From: Gammaproteobacteria bacterium
Lineage (GTDB): Bacteria > Pseudomonadota > Gammaproteobacteria > Xanthomonadales > Wenzhouxiangellaceae
NCBI GenBank assembly: GCA_021772985.1
Contig: JAJFKX010000023.1
Span: 1 to 64,000, forward strand
Length of the DNA stretch: 64,000 bases
Direction of reading: 5' to 3'
Shown here: positions 18,519 through 27,385 of the stretch, one piece after another
Layout: each line of letters begins with the position of its first letter
How positions within the stretch are numbered: the first letter of the stretch is position 1
Notes under the pieces: model-generated
Databases searched by the model: none
Told to the model about the DNA's origin: nothing
The model's input: the letters and a program-made list of their open reading frames with translations, nothing else
Position numbers and translations under genes: made by a program

Positions 18519-18917
18519 TCAGCGAGCGCGACCGGCCCAGCAATTGAGATCGTCACCACCAGCTGTGCGCCTGCCAATACTGTTTAAGCTTAATACTCCG
18601 CATACATCATCGACTTGCCGTGCCAAAGGGGTTGCCGAAATGATATAGGCCTGGCCACCGGCTGCGACAGCCGTACTAACCTGGTAACGTCCGGTATCGG
18701 TGACGTAATTGGCAACCGCAGTGAACTGATTATTGCGGGTAAACTGGCTCTGCTGAAAAGATGCCTGACGCAGTAATTCATCGATGGCTTCAGTGCGATT
18801 GGAGCGGATTACCTGATTGGTATAAGCGGGCACTGCTATAGCCACAATGATAGCCAAAACCGCTATTGTTATGACCAACTCGATCATTGTGAAGCCGGAC
18901 TGCTGTTTACGTTGCAT
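18519..18917 (-). CDS. pilE: Type IV pilin-like protein PilE
   Basis: A minor pilin of type IV pili, the last gene of the cluster. From the ATG at 18917 (GGAG seven bases upstream) it has 132 residues. The leader MQRKQQSG is cut before Phe9; the mature Glu5 (FTMIELV) and a hydrophobic helix follow. Two Cys near the C-terminus (DVCGV, DLNCW) can form the D-region disulfide. The open frame upstream to 19055 is not used. The P. aeruginosa cluster has its pilE in the same place. Confidence 0.9.
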   Translation of the reverse strand: MQRKQQSGFTMIELVITIAVLAIIVAIAVPAYTNQVIRSNRTEAIDELLRQASFQQSQFTRNNQFTAVANYVTDTGRYQVSTAVAAGGQAYIISATPLARQVDDVCGVLSLNSIGRRTAGGDDLNCWAGRAR

Positions 18918-19021
18918 AGTGCTCTCCAGGGTGTCGATTGGTTGTTGTAATCCAGCTAATATGCAGGATGTTGCAGCTACAGTAAATCCCAACAACCGAT
19001 CGATGTTTGAGGGTAGGCATG

Positions 19022-22000
19022 TTATCTCCGTTGACGCCATGCCTGACGACCACAATTAATACTGGACAATGACGCTGATGCCTCGGTTATATCACCGGTC
19101 GAGGTTGTCGTGTACAGGTAAATGCGAGTGCCGTCACTGCCACAGCCACGGAACGAATTAAGTGGTGGTGGAAATGGATCGACAATAGATCCACCGGCAT
19201 CATCATCATCAATGTCGCCATCACCATCGGTGTCACATTGAGCGGGGTCACGCTCACACAACGGCCGCGGGTCAAAAATAATGGCCGGCAGAGTGGGTAT
19301 GCCTTCCTGTTCCAGGCCAATCACTGCACTACCGCCGACATTATCCAGTTCATTAAATTCGCCATCGCCATTGGTATCAAAAACAGTCGGATTTTCTACT
19401 TGATCCGGGTTGGGTACACCGCCTGTATTAGCATCAAAAGCCATCAAAAAGCCAGTGCCGCCGGATACACATGGTTCCAGTGAAGGAATCAAAGAAACAA
19501 AGAAAATGACACCATTGCGGCTGATCGCCTGGCGTATCACGCGCTCGCCCTGTTCAGGTAAATCCAGATACCAGCCTAGCGTCGACTGATTACCGTCAGT
19601 ATCCAGCCAGTCGGGGTCGGCAGCATCAGCGATAATGCGAGAGTTACCTGAAGTTGAAATGGTGGTGGCATTCATACCAGCACGGTTTATGGTCGGGTTG
19701 CTGTTGAAGTTAGGCGATGCTGCGCGATCCCAAACAGCATAGAACGTTTGTGTTACCTGTGTAGCCGGATCAACATCACCGGTTTCGATAAACTTTCCGG
19801 AACCAAATAAAATCAATGCACCCTGACCAATTCCGAGTGGATGGCCTATCGCTACTGGTGCAGCCGTGATCGGTTGGCCAACACCAGCTGGTCCAGTGGA
19901 TGAGAATAAGACTTCGCCACCGTTGCCAACCCAGGAACTGGGGTTGCTGGAGGTTACATCAAACCTCCACAAATCTCCACGCAAGTCGCCAGCGTATAAA
20001 TAGTCAACACGTGCATCCCCATCGATATCTGCGACACCCACCGAGCCAAGACCATTGGGGCTATTAACATCTGCGGTTCCAACCGGGATTTTGATAAAGT
20101 CACTGCTGCTGATGCCGCCATTGCTGGCGCCTTGTATAAAAATGATATACAGAGCGGCAGTACCTGTGGTTGAAGCCGAGCCGTCAGCAACAGTGTTGTT
20201 ATAGCCATTGCCGATAACGATGGCCCATTGGTCATTGTTCATGCGCACAATTTGTGGTGTGGCGTAGGTGAAGCCCAGATCGGCATCATGAGCATCAGTG
20301 AACTCAAACAATACTTTGGAGCTGCTGAAAGCATTGGGGTTGGTTATATCCAATGCATATAATCCTTGTCCACCACCGCGCAGTCCGGCGGCCAGAATAC
20401 TGCGCCAGCCACCAGCCCCAGAGCCAAGCTGTACATCTCCATAGACAGGCGATCCGTCGACATAAAATTCATGTACATAATCCGGGTTGGTCAGCTGGTT
20501 TAAACGCGGGAATACTTTGCCGGGAATATAGCCGAATAATTCAACGCCACTGATAGCATCAAAGGCATGCAAGATGCCGTCATTGCCGCCGACGTATACC
20601 GTTTGTTTACGACTTATGTTGGCTTCAAAAAATGACTGGTATCCACCGAAGCCGAAGAAAAACCGCGGGGCGCCGACAAACTCCGGATCAGAATTAACCA
20701 GATCACCAAGTACATTGGTTCTCATTCTTATATTGGGGTTATTGATATTGCCGCCACGCAGCGCCAGCAGGCGCTGCTCACCCAGGCCGTCATCCAGGCC
20801 GGTAGCTGGATCAATATTCAGCATAGCTTGTTGGGTAGGGTGGAGAGTGGCCCATTCAAAGGCAGAGGCGGCGTTGGTGACTGGATTCATAGTGACCAGG
20901 TTTCGGCCTGAAGGATCACTGTTATTGAGCAATTCACCGGCTTCCCAGATTGGTTGTCCGTTAAGTGTGCCGTTGTTATTAACCTGAAAACTCAAAAACT
21001 TTCCGGACCAATCACTGCTGTCAAACTGTGCCTGGTAGACACGGCTTTCAGTACTGATTGAACCACCATTGGCAGCCGCAGACGCGGCTGTGCCGGAGCG
21101 TGCTTCAATGTCATTGAGGACATTGTTCAAAGCAAATATCAGTTCTTCAGGGTCATTGGCGGACAGGAATTGACCACGGCCATTCCAGGCTGCATGCCTG
21201 ATATCATCAGTAGTAGTGGCTTCGTCTGAGATCGGTTCAGGCCACGCAAATGTCGTATCAAAGTCAGTTGGGCCTGCATCCAGTGTTCCGTTTAGCCCAA
21301 AACTTACCGTGTAAGTCACCATATGTTGCGCAGGGTTAAGATCGTTGCGGCTTTCCTGGACAGGAACGACATTATCCAGGGTTGTATCCAGGTCCCGCTC
21401 ATAGAAATCCATGGCAACATCCGCCAGCGTATTGCTGAAGGCATCAGCATAAGAGGCGCCATCATAGTCACTGTTGCCATCACCATCTGCATTGCCTACG
21501 TTGGGCGCGGTTTCATTCCAGAAACCATCTGACATCAGCAAGGTAAAGTTTTGCTGGCACATACCACCTTGGGCGGCAGGCAAAATAGGGGTGCTGTCAG
21601 TAATACCTAACGGTGCATGACTGGCGGCATCGTCACCCTGGTCAAAATATTCACCGGCATCTTCAAGTCGTTGACGCAGGGGGGTTCTGTTAGCAGAGTC
21701 AATATTCAGGGTGTTATTCAGCAAGGTGCCACGATTAGTGCCTACTGTCAGGTCGCTGATTGCCGTACCGACGGTGTTGTTATTATGCAGAGTGCCAAGG
21801 CCTACGCGCATGTTGACACTGTTGATTACCGGAGTTACCGCCCGTTTAAGTACGTATTCACGTTTGCGATAGTAGCTGTACCAGTTGGCAAAGTTTTGCT
21901 GATCAGCTGCGGTCATTACCGTATTGACACCGAAGCCTGCTACGGTGGAGGTGAATTGATTGGCATAATCATAAGCTGCGTCGCCGGGATCCGGGCATTC

Positions 22001-22534
22001 GCCTACGTCAAAATCCCCATCCCCATCGGCATCATTCCAAGTCATATATCCGGGCGGATCTCCAAAACCCTCATCGTTGGTCAGGTCTATTGTTGCAGCT
22101 GCATTATATGGATTAGTTCTTGCTGAGGTAATGCTTTGGTTACCAAAAGCATTACCAGCTGAATCATTACCAATCCAAGGCGTATATACCCGAGTCGGGT
22201 CATAATAAAGGACGTTGTAACCTGGGCAGGATTCCAGGATTTCATCTCGGTCTGCCCTGGTGGGTGTGATATCCAGGTTACCGGAATTGGGAAAGTCCGG
22301 AAATGGAGCGAATGTCTCAGGGCGGCGCAAAATCTCCCAATCCATACTGCCTGAGTCATCCATCAGCAGCAGTACATTAGGTTTAACCGGACGGCCCAGA
22401 AACAATGGGACATTTGGAATATCCAGTTCTTCTGCATAGACATACAGTCCATCACATAACAGAAATATGATCAGCAGCCAGGGGCTTAGCAGCAGAGGGT
22501 GGACCCTGCGTGGGTTATGACGGCGAATTTCCAT
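19022..22534 (-). CDS. pilY1: Type IV pilus tip-associated adhesin PilY1
   Basis: PilY1 sits at the pilus tip with the minor pilins and acts in adhesion, surface sensing and Ca-dependent control of twitching. The 1170-residue protein has a signal peptide (cleavage near residue 36), a von Willebrand A-like MIDAS (Asp59-x-Ser-x-Ser, in MDDSGSMDW) and a C-terminal beta-propeller with a Ca loop DxDxDxxxD at Asp836-Asp844 (DIDGDARVD). P. aeruginosa PilY1 has an equivalent loop. Near the end are two further EF-hand-like loops (DTNGDGEFNELD, DTDGDGDIDDDD), which I do not recall from PilY1. The ATG at 22534 follows GAGGAG. Confidence 0.95.
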   Translation of the reverse strand: MEIRRHNPRRVHPLLLSPWLLIIFLLCDGLYVYAEELDIPNVPLFLGRPVKPNVLLLMDDSGSMDWEILRRPETFAPFPDFPNSGNLDITPTRADRDEILESCPGYNVLYYDPTRVYTPWIGNDSAGNAFGNQSITSARTNPYNAAATIDLTNDEGFGDPPGYMTWNDADGDGDFDVGECPDPGDAAYDYANQFTSTVAGFGVNTVMTAADQQNFANWYSYYRKREYVLKRAVTPVINSVNMRVGLGTLHNNNTVGTAISDLTVGTNRGTLLNNTLNIDSANRTPLRQRLEDAGEYFDQGDDAASHAPLGITDSTPILPAAQGGMCQQNFTLLMSDGFWNETAPNVGNADGDGNSDYDGASYADAFSNTLADVAMDFYERDLDTTLDNVVPVQESRNDLNPAQHMVTYTVSFGLNGTLDAGPTDFDTTFAWPEPISDEATTTDDIRHAAWNGRGQFLSANDPEELIFALNNVLNDIEARSGTAASAAANGGSISTESRVYQAQFDSSDWSGKFLSFQVNNNGTLNGQPIWEAGELLNNSDPSGRNLVTMNPVTNAASAFEWATLHPTQQAMLNIDPATGLDDGLGEQRLLALRGGNINNPNIRMRTNVLGDLVNSDPEFVGAPRFFFGFGGYQSFFEANISRKQTVYVGGNDGILHAFDAISGVELFGYIPGKVFPRLNQLTNPDYVHEFYVDGSPVYGDVQLGSGAGGWRSILAAGLRGGGQGLYALDITNPNAFSSSKVLFEFTDAHDADLGFTYATPQIVRMNNDQWAIVIGNGYNNTVADGSASTTGTAALYIIFIQGASNGGISSSDFIKIPVGTADVNSPNGLGSVGVADIDGDARVDYLYAGDLRGDLWRFDVTSSNPSSWVGNGGEVLFSSTGPAGVGQPITAAPVAIGHPLGIGQGALILFGSGKFIETGDVDPATQVTQTFYAVWDRAASPNFNSNPTINRAGMNATTISTSGNSRIIADAADPDWLDTDGNQSTLGWYLDLPEQGERVIRQAISRNGVIFFVSLIPSLEPCVSGGTGFLMAFDANTGGVPNPDQVENPTVFDTNGDGEFNELDNVGGSAVIGLEQEGIPTLPAIIFDPRPLCERDPAQCDTDGDGDIDDDDAGGSIVDPFPPPLNSFRGCGSDGTRIYLYTTTSTGDITEASASLSSINCGRQAWRQRR

Positions 22535-22535
22535 A

Positions 22536-22919
22536 TTAACGCTCCTCCTCATCACTTTTACCTGGGACACGCAATGTTCGTGGAATAATCCAGGCAGCTT
22601 TCATGAACAGTGTTCCCCGGCTGTTGTACGAGGCGCTAAAGCCGACTCTTATACCAGGGTAAAGCTGGCTGAGAAGCTCTGTTTGTGATTGCTGGCTGTA
22701 AATCGGGGTGTCCTCAGGGACATTGACCAGCAAATCATCGATAACTATCTGTCTGTTGGCCAAATCCAACCTTTGTACGTGACCGACATAATCAAACTGG
22801 TCCGGGTAATAGTTCGGCATGCCTGGCAGGCCGGCAGCAAATAACTGCATCGACAGGATAAGTAAACCAAACGTGCTTAGCTGGAAAAAACGGTTGCTGG
22901 GTGTTTTGATAGGTAACAT
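22536..22919 (-). CDS. PilY2-like small exported protein
   Basis: This 127-residue protein has a signal peptide (hydrophobic to about residue 29) and a small beta-rich domain (GHVQRLDLANRQIVIDDL, then LYPGIRVGFSAS). It resembles PilY2 of P. aeruginosa in size, export and layout, though PilY2 lies after pilY1 there and this gene lies before it. The stop is one base before the pilY1 start, so the two are translationally coupled. ATGs at 22940 and 22919 are possible; only the latter has AGGA at a fair distance. The name is tentative. Confidence 0.6.
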   Translation of the reverse strand: MLPIKTPSNRFFQLSTFGLLILSMQLFAAGLPGMPNYYPDQFDYVGHVQRLDLANRQIVIDDLLVNVPEDTPIYSQQSQTELLSQLYPGIRVGFSASYNSRGTLFMKAAWIIPRTLRVPGKSDEEER

Positions 22920-22968
22920 GTTGAATAGTCCTGAATTCATAACAGAAGCTGGGCCAGGTGTTTAAGCG

Positions 22969-23589
22969 CTACTCGTAGCGCCGGGCAAAAGTGGATTCAA
23001 CAACCGCAATATTGTTGTCAATACCTCCGGATGCCCGGGATGTGATGCGATAAAAATGCACGCCAGTGCTGCCAATGCTGAGATCATCACGGGCGTAATA
23101 TACGTGCTCAACCAGAACCCTGGGCTGGGTTCTTATATAGGGGCTGGGTATGTTTGGATCGACACTACCTGAGCCCGCGCTAACTGTACCGAGGGTGCCT
23201 GGATTTATACCATAATTGGCCCCGTGGACAACCCACCAGGCAGTGCTTCTGCGATCGGTGTCTGCTGGATAGTTGCCTGGTTCCCAGATGATATCGGTGC
23301 CGGGTACACAGGTGCCGTCACAGGTGAATGGTTGTTGGCTGACATCGCGCAAAGAAGAAAACCAGGCTTCAACCCAACGGGCACCTGATTCAGCCGCTTC
23401 GAAGGCGCGTGCAGAATCACGGAAATTGCCAGTCATGCGTTCCTGCAGTATGCCACTGCTGGAGGCAAATACACTGAGCAGCGTAAGTACGATGAGTATC
23501 ATCAAACCGAGGAACATCGCTGATCCTTGTTGCTTTTGATAACCATGGACAGTGACTTGCAGCATCGCTTTTTCAGAGTATCTGTTCAT
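22969..23589 (-). CDS. pilX: Type IV pilus minor pilin PilX
   Basis: PilX is part of the priming/tip complex with PilV, PilW and FimU. The 206-residue protein has the PilX N-terminal pattern: QQGSAMFLGLMILIVLTLLS, then RMTGNFRDSARAFEAAESG. Unlike the other pilins it has no Glu at mature position 5, which is normal for this family. The start overlaps the pilW stop as ATGA. Confidence 0.9.
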   Translation of the reverse strand: MNRYSEKAMLQVTVHGYQKQQGSAMFLGLMILIVLTLLSVFASSSGILQERMTGNFRDSARAFEAAESGARWVEAWFSSLRDVSQQPFTCDGTCVPGTDIIWEPGNYPADTDRRSTAWWVVHGANYGINPGTLGTVSAGSGSVDPNIPSPYIRTQPRVLVEHVYYARDDLSIGSTGVHFYRITSRASGGIDNNIAVVESTFARRYE

Positions 23590-24407
23590 AATGTCTGATT
23601 TCGTAAATTGATATTAAATACCACCGGTCTGCGCAGTTCCCGTTGATTGCTGGCGGCAAAATTAGCGCCCAGCAGATTAATGACCTGGTCATCTGCCTGC
23701 ATCGAGTGAACAAAAGGTGAAGTGACTATCAGGCCGACTCGAATGGCGATGATATTGCCCACTGCCGCCCAGTTGCCTGCATTCACATAACGATCTGCAC
23801 TGCCGTCACCATCCAGGTCTTCACCATATTGGAATTGAACGGTTTCGATATTGTTCAGCAGCGGTTGATTATTGATGATGGTAGGTGGGTTGGCACCAAC
23901 CGCCGGCGGACCAAAGCGACAGGTGAATTGCAGTACATTGGTGGCCGCATTATGAGAAAACATAATTTGTTTTTGCCCAATCGCAGGGTTGCCGGTAGCT
24001 GTGACTGGATTCAGGTTGTCGTTGCAGTTGGTATCCGAGAAAATGTTGACTTCGACGGTATCACCATTGCCGGCCAGCCCTTCGGCGGTATTGGCTGTTA
24101 ATACAGGGGGCACATCGCCCGACAGCACTGAAGGAAAGTTAAAGCCGATGTTGATATTGAAATTTTCGTGTTCCGGAAAAGGGAAATAGCCGGCTTCCCG
24201 CATTTTCCGGCTCATGAAGCTGGTAGCGAAGCGGGCATTTTCCTGTAATCTGGAGAGTCCTTCCTGCAATGCATAACTGGCGCGGATACTGGAAAAAATC
24301 TGCACCAGCCCAATCATAAGAAAAGCGGTAATCGCCAGAGCAACCATCAGCTCAATAACGCTGAAGCCTGCAGAGTGTTTATCGTTTGGCTGCATTTGAA
24401 ATCTCAT
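23586..24407 (-). CDS. pilW: Type IV pilus minor pilin PilW
   Basis: This 273-residue pilin has a class III leader cut after Gly14 (SAG-FSVIELMVA, Glu at mature position 5), a hydrophobic helix and then a long globular part with the PilW pattern (LQENARFATSFMSRKMREAGYF). The ATG at 24407 shares one base with the pilV stop (TAATG). The frame extends upstream to 24440, inside pilV, but that part has no leader features. Confidence 0.92.
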   Translation of the reverse strand: MRFQMQPNDKHSAGFSVIELMVALAITAFLMIGLVQIFSSIRASYALQEGLSRLQENARFATSFMSRKMREAGYFPFPEHENFNINIGFNFPSVLSGDVPPVLTANTAEGLAGNGDTVEVNIFSDTNCNDNLNPVTATGNPAIGQKQIMFSHNAATNVLQFTCRFGPPAVGANPPTIINNQPLLNNIETVQFQYGEDLDGDGSADRYVNAGNWAAVGNIIAIRVGLIVTSPFVHSMQADDQVINLLGANFAASNQRELRRPVVFNINLRNQTL

Positions 24408-24958
24408 TATGGATACACCGCGAGCCCGAACGACTGCCATTGATTATTAACATCATCGGCATTGAGTGTGCCACTGAAGCTGGCCGTTTCACGCCAGAAC
24501 ACCTTGACGACCGTATTGCCGGTTCCGGAGCATGCCGGTGCGGCTGGATTGCCATCATCGAGAGTGCCGTTGTCAACGCATACAATCCCAGCGCCGGCAG
24601 GCAGAATATTGCCCAGTTGCTGCTGCCATTGAGCCAGGTCATCCTGTGCCATGGTAGTGAAATTACATATCGTGCCGCCACCGCCGGTTGCGCAATTGTT
24701 GTTAGCGCCACCAACGGCATTGGCGAACAGGCCATTTTCATAAGCGACCAGGTTAGCGCGCATACGGTCAGCCATATCCCGTGCTGCTGTTGCGGCCATG
24801 GCCCGGTTGTTGGAATTGTAGGTGTTTTGCACATTGGCGACCTGCAATAAGCCCAGCGCAGTCAAACCTATCGATAAGATAACCACTGCAATCATGACTT
24901 CCAATAGCGAATAGCCGTATGCGCGATGGGATGGTCTAAAATTGTTATTCAAAATCAT
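24407..24958 (-). CDS. pilV: Type IV pilus minor pilin PilV
   Basis: The 183-residue precursor is cut after Gly15 (AYG-YSLLEVMIAVVIL, Glu at mature position 5). The downstream helix GLLQVANVQNTYNSNNRAMA and the word DMADRMRAN are typical of PilV. It lies between fimT and pilW, as in P. aeruginosa, although that species has a second pseudopilin, fimU, next to fimT. Confidence 0.92.
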   Translation of the reverse strand: MILNNNFRPSHRAYGYSLLEVMIAVVILSIGLTALGLLQVANVQNTYNSNNRAMAATAARDMADRMRANLVAYENGLFANAVGGANNNCATGGGGTICNFTTMAQDDLAQWQQQLGNILPAGAGIVCVDNGTLDDGNPAAPACSGTGNTVVKVFWRETASFSGTLNADDVNNQWQSFGLAVYP

Positions 24959-24975
24959 TGTGTTAAAACCATTTT

Positions 24976-25500
24976 CTATGGATGCACTTGAGTAAAATCA
25001 ATCTGTCCGACGCTACTGATAGCCAGTTGATTAAATACTGGAATACTGGAATGACTCAGGTTGATACTGGCAGCAACGGCATTGGTTAAGATACCGGTAG
25101 CATTGAATCGTAAGCCGTTATTGAAACCATCGATGGAAATGGCTGTGGTGGTGGCGCCGTTGCCCACGCTGAGAGGTTGGTCACCGATATTGAAAGCGCC
25201 GTTATTATTATTGTCGATAAATATCAACCAGCCTGATTCCCAATCACCTGCATCACACCCGGCTCCGCCGCTGCTGGGGCAGATAACCACTGTGGTAGAC
25301 CGGGTCACTGCCTCAGAGCGTGCCTGATTGATCGACGCGATCAGCTCATTGGTAATACCTGCCAGGTCGTTGCGGGCAAAAATCTGTGTCAGGCTGGGTA
25401 AAGCCACTGCTGTTAAAATAGTAACAATAGCAATCGCAATCATAATTTCAACGATCGTAAAGCCCTTTTGGCTGGCTTGGGTACAGTGAAATTTTTTCAT
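24976..25500 (-). CDS. fimT: Pseudopilin FimT/FimU (GspH family)
   Basis: First gene of the minor-pilin operon. The product of about 174 residues has the prepilin motif G13-FTIVEIMIAIAI and the GspH/FimT pattern NELIASINQARSEAVTRSTTVVIC. The C-terminal half has the usual DWESGWLIF box. Two ATG codons are close together. The one at 25500 has AAGGA at a normal distance, while the one at 25506 is only two bases from it. Whether the gene corresponds to fimT or fimU of Pseudomonas cannot be settled here. Confidence 0.85.
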   Translation of the reverse strand: MKKFHCTQASQKGFTIVEIMIAIAIVTILTAVALPSLTQIFARNDLAGITNELIASINQARSEAVTRSTTVVICPSSGGAGCDAGDWESGWLIFIDNNNNGAFNIGDQPLSVGNGATTTAISIDGFNNGLRFNATGILTNAVAASINLSHSSIPVFNQLAISSVGQIDFTQVHP

Positions 25501-25590
25501 AATCATTATCCTTATGGATTAGCTGGTCACAGACCACTAACTTCCGATAAACGGTAACTATAACTGATGAACGGTAATAAGCACGGGTAA

Positions 25591-26697
25591 ATGTCTGATT
25601 TTCAGAATAATTATAGCGTCATTGGCGCTGGCGTGATGGGTCTTACAACGGCCTGGTTTTTGCAGCAGCAGGGCTATCAGGTAACAGTGTATGAACAGGC
25701 ACAGGCTTTTTCCGGGTCATCCTGGGCAGGGGGCGGAATAATCAGTCCGGTACCACCCTGGAACTATCCATTGGCAGTTCGGCAATTAATTGCCCAGAGC
25801 CTGAGTGATTACCCATCATTACTGGCGGATTTGCAGCGGGCCAGTGGCATAGACTCTGAGTTTGTACAAACCGGTTTATTGTATTGCGGACCCTTCGATG
25901 CGGCCAGCGAGCAATGGCGAAGCAAATGCGCTGATTCAGTTGAACCCGGCAGCCTTTCTGATTGGCTGCCTTCAGCTCCCGATATGCCTGTTTGGTGGTT
26001 CCGACATGCTGCCCAATTACGCAACCCAAAATTTGGCCAGGCTTTAACCAGGGCAGTGATGGCTCGGGGTGTGAAGGTATACCCTCAGGCTACGGTAAAG
26101 CGATTGCTGGTTAAAACCAACCGAGTGAAGGGGCTGTTGTTGGATTCCGGGCAGCGAATACATACGGAGCAGGTGGTATTGGCGGCGGGCGCCTGGTGTG
26201 ACAATATTCTGGCGAACAGTGGATTACCCTTATTGGGAGTCAAGCCGATACGTGGCCAAATGTTGTTGTGGAAAGGCAAACCAGGCATGTTGTCACACAT
26301 ACTGAGTGGCTATGGCAAGTACCTGATACCCAGAAAAGACGGTTATATATTGGGCGGTAGTACGGTTGAAGATGTTGGCTTTGATTTAGCCAATACTGAT
26401 GCAGCGCACGCAGAAATCATAGCCGGTTGCCGGAAAATGTATCCAGCTATTGATGACTTGCCACTGGTGCGGCAATGGTCGGGTTTACGCCCTGGGATAG
26501 ACAGGGAAATACCGGTAATTGGACCAATGCCCGGTCTGGCTGGTTTATGGATTAATGCTGGGCATTACCGCAATGGTCTGGGCATGGCACCGGCATCAGC
26601 ACAGTTGCTGGTCGACTTGATAACGGGTTCCGATAGCAGCTTTGCGCATGAGAATTACGCTATGCAACCAATGTCTCTGGCTCGATCCATTGCCTGA
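25591..26697 (+). CDS. thiO: FAD-dependent glycine/D-amino-acid oxidase (ThiO-like)
   Basis: This 368-residue DAO-family flavoprotein has the FAD motif VIGAGVMGLTTAWFL near its start, the GSSWAGGGIISP segment typical of ThiO-type oxidases, and a C-terminal substrate part with RPGIDREIPVIG and GHYRNGL. ThiO supplies the glycine imine for thiazole synthesis, but related proteins oxidise other amines. No thi gene is nearby, so the substrate is open. A homologous gene flanks fimT in P. aeruginosa, supporting shared ancestry of the region. It is divergent from fimT across 90 bp. Confidence 0.8.
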   Translation: MSDFQNNYSVIGAGVMGLTTAWFLQQQGYQVTVYEQAQAFSGSSWAGGGIISPVPPWNYPLAVRQLIAQSLSDYPSLLADLQRASGIDSEFVQTGLLYCGPFDAASEQWRSKCADSVEPGSLSDWLPSAPDMPVWWFRHAAQLRNPKFGQALTRAVMARGVKVYPQATVKRLLVKTNRVKGLLLDSGQRIHTEQVVLAAGAWCDNILANSGLPLLGVKPIRGQMLLWKGKPGMLSHILSGYGKYLIPRKDGYILGGSTVEDVGFDLANTDAAHAEIIAGCRKMYPAIDDLPLVRQWSGLRPGIDREIPVIGPMPGLAGLWINAGHYRNGLGMAPASAQLLVDLITGSDSSFAHENYAMQPMSLARSIA

Positions 26698-26704
26698 AAA
26701 ACAG

Positions 26705-26710
26705 TATACT
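26705..26710 (+). promoter_or_regulatory. Candidate -10 box for tRNA-Thr
   Basis: TATACT lies 18 bp before the mature tRNA 5' end. No good -35 is seen 17 bp upstream. Confidence 0.4.
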
Positions 26711-26728
26711 TTGCAACTTCAAACCGAT

Positions 26729-26804
<76 letters not shown>

Positions 26805-26911
26805 ATAAAATCAATTGCTTACGCTCTTTTTCTGAAATTCACTATGTTGCCTGTGTGAGTTTTGCGTGACTTGTACTTCACACGCCCCGACTCGCGCATC
26901 TTTGATGTGAA

Positions 26912-26959
26912 TGGCTTGGAACCGAATTGACCATTCGCGGTGCGACGTCAATCGCCAGT
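26912..26959 (+). pseudogene. 48-bp copy of the exchanger gene, fused to a fixJ fragment
   Basis: These 48 bases repeat the exchanger gene (minus strand, 29575 down to 29528) with one mismatch and encode its WLGTELTIRGATSIAS. They join directly, in frame and with a GT microhomology, to the fixJ fragment that follows. Confidence 0.75.
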
Positions 26960-27347
26960 TGTTTGGTGTTGGATATTCGTATGCCGGGCATCAGTGGTCT
27001 GGACTTACAACAGCGGCTCAATAAAATGGGCTCAACACTGCCTATTATATTTATCATCGGCCATGGTGATATACCGATGGCTGTGGAAGCTATACGCTGC
27101 GGTGCACTCGACTTTTTACAAAAAACCTTTCGCGATCAGGATTTGCTGGATCGTATCAATGATGCATTGGAGCTGGAGGCAGGGGTTCATCAGCGTAAGG
27201 TCGAACAGCAAAGCATAATTGATCGTATAGCCAGTATAACCCCACGTGAGCGTGAGGTGATGGAGATGGTGGTGAATGGAAACGCCAATAAGATGATAGC
27301 CATTGATCTGAATTTGAGCCAACGAACTGTGGAAATTCACCGCGCCC
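26958..27347 (+). pseudogene. Fragment of a fixJ-like response regulator
   Basis: This stretch is closely similar at DNA level to the intact fixJ at 45015, from CLVLDIRMPG to RTVEIHRA. It lacks the first 50 or so residues, with the acidic pocket, and the end of the DNA-binding helix-turn-helix. The receiver Lys-Pro has become Lys-Thr. The long open frame around it is an artefact: it begins in the exchanger-derived segment and ends reading the amidohydrolase backwards. The copies differ at many silent sites, so this is a diverged relative and not a recent duplicate. Confidence 0.85.
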
Positions 27348-27385
27348 CAAATAGCGTTCAAGAAAATAGTCATGAATACTGCGGC

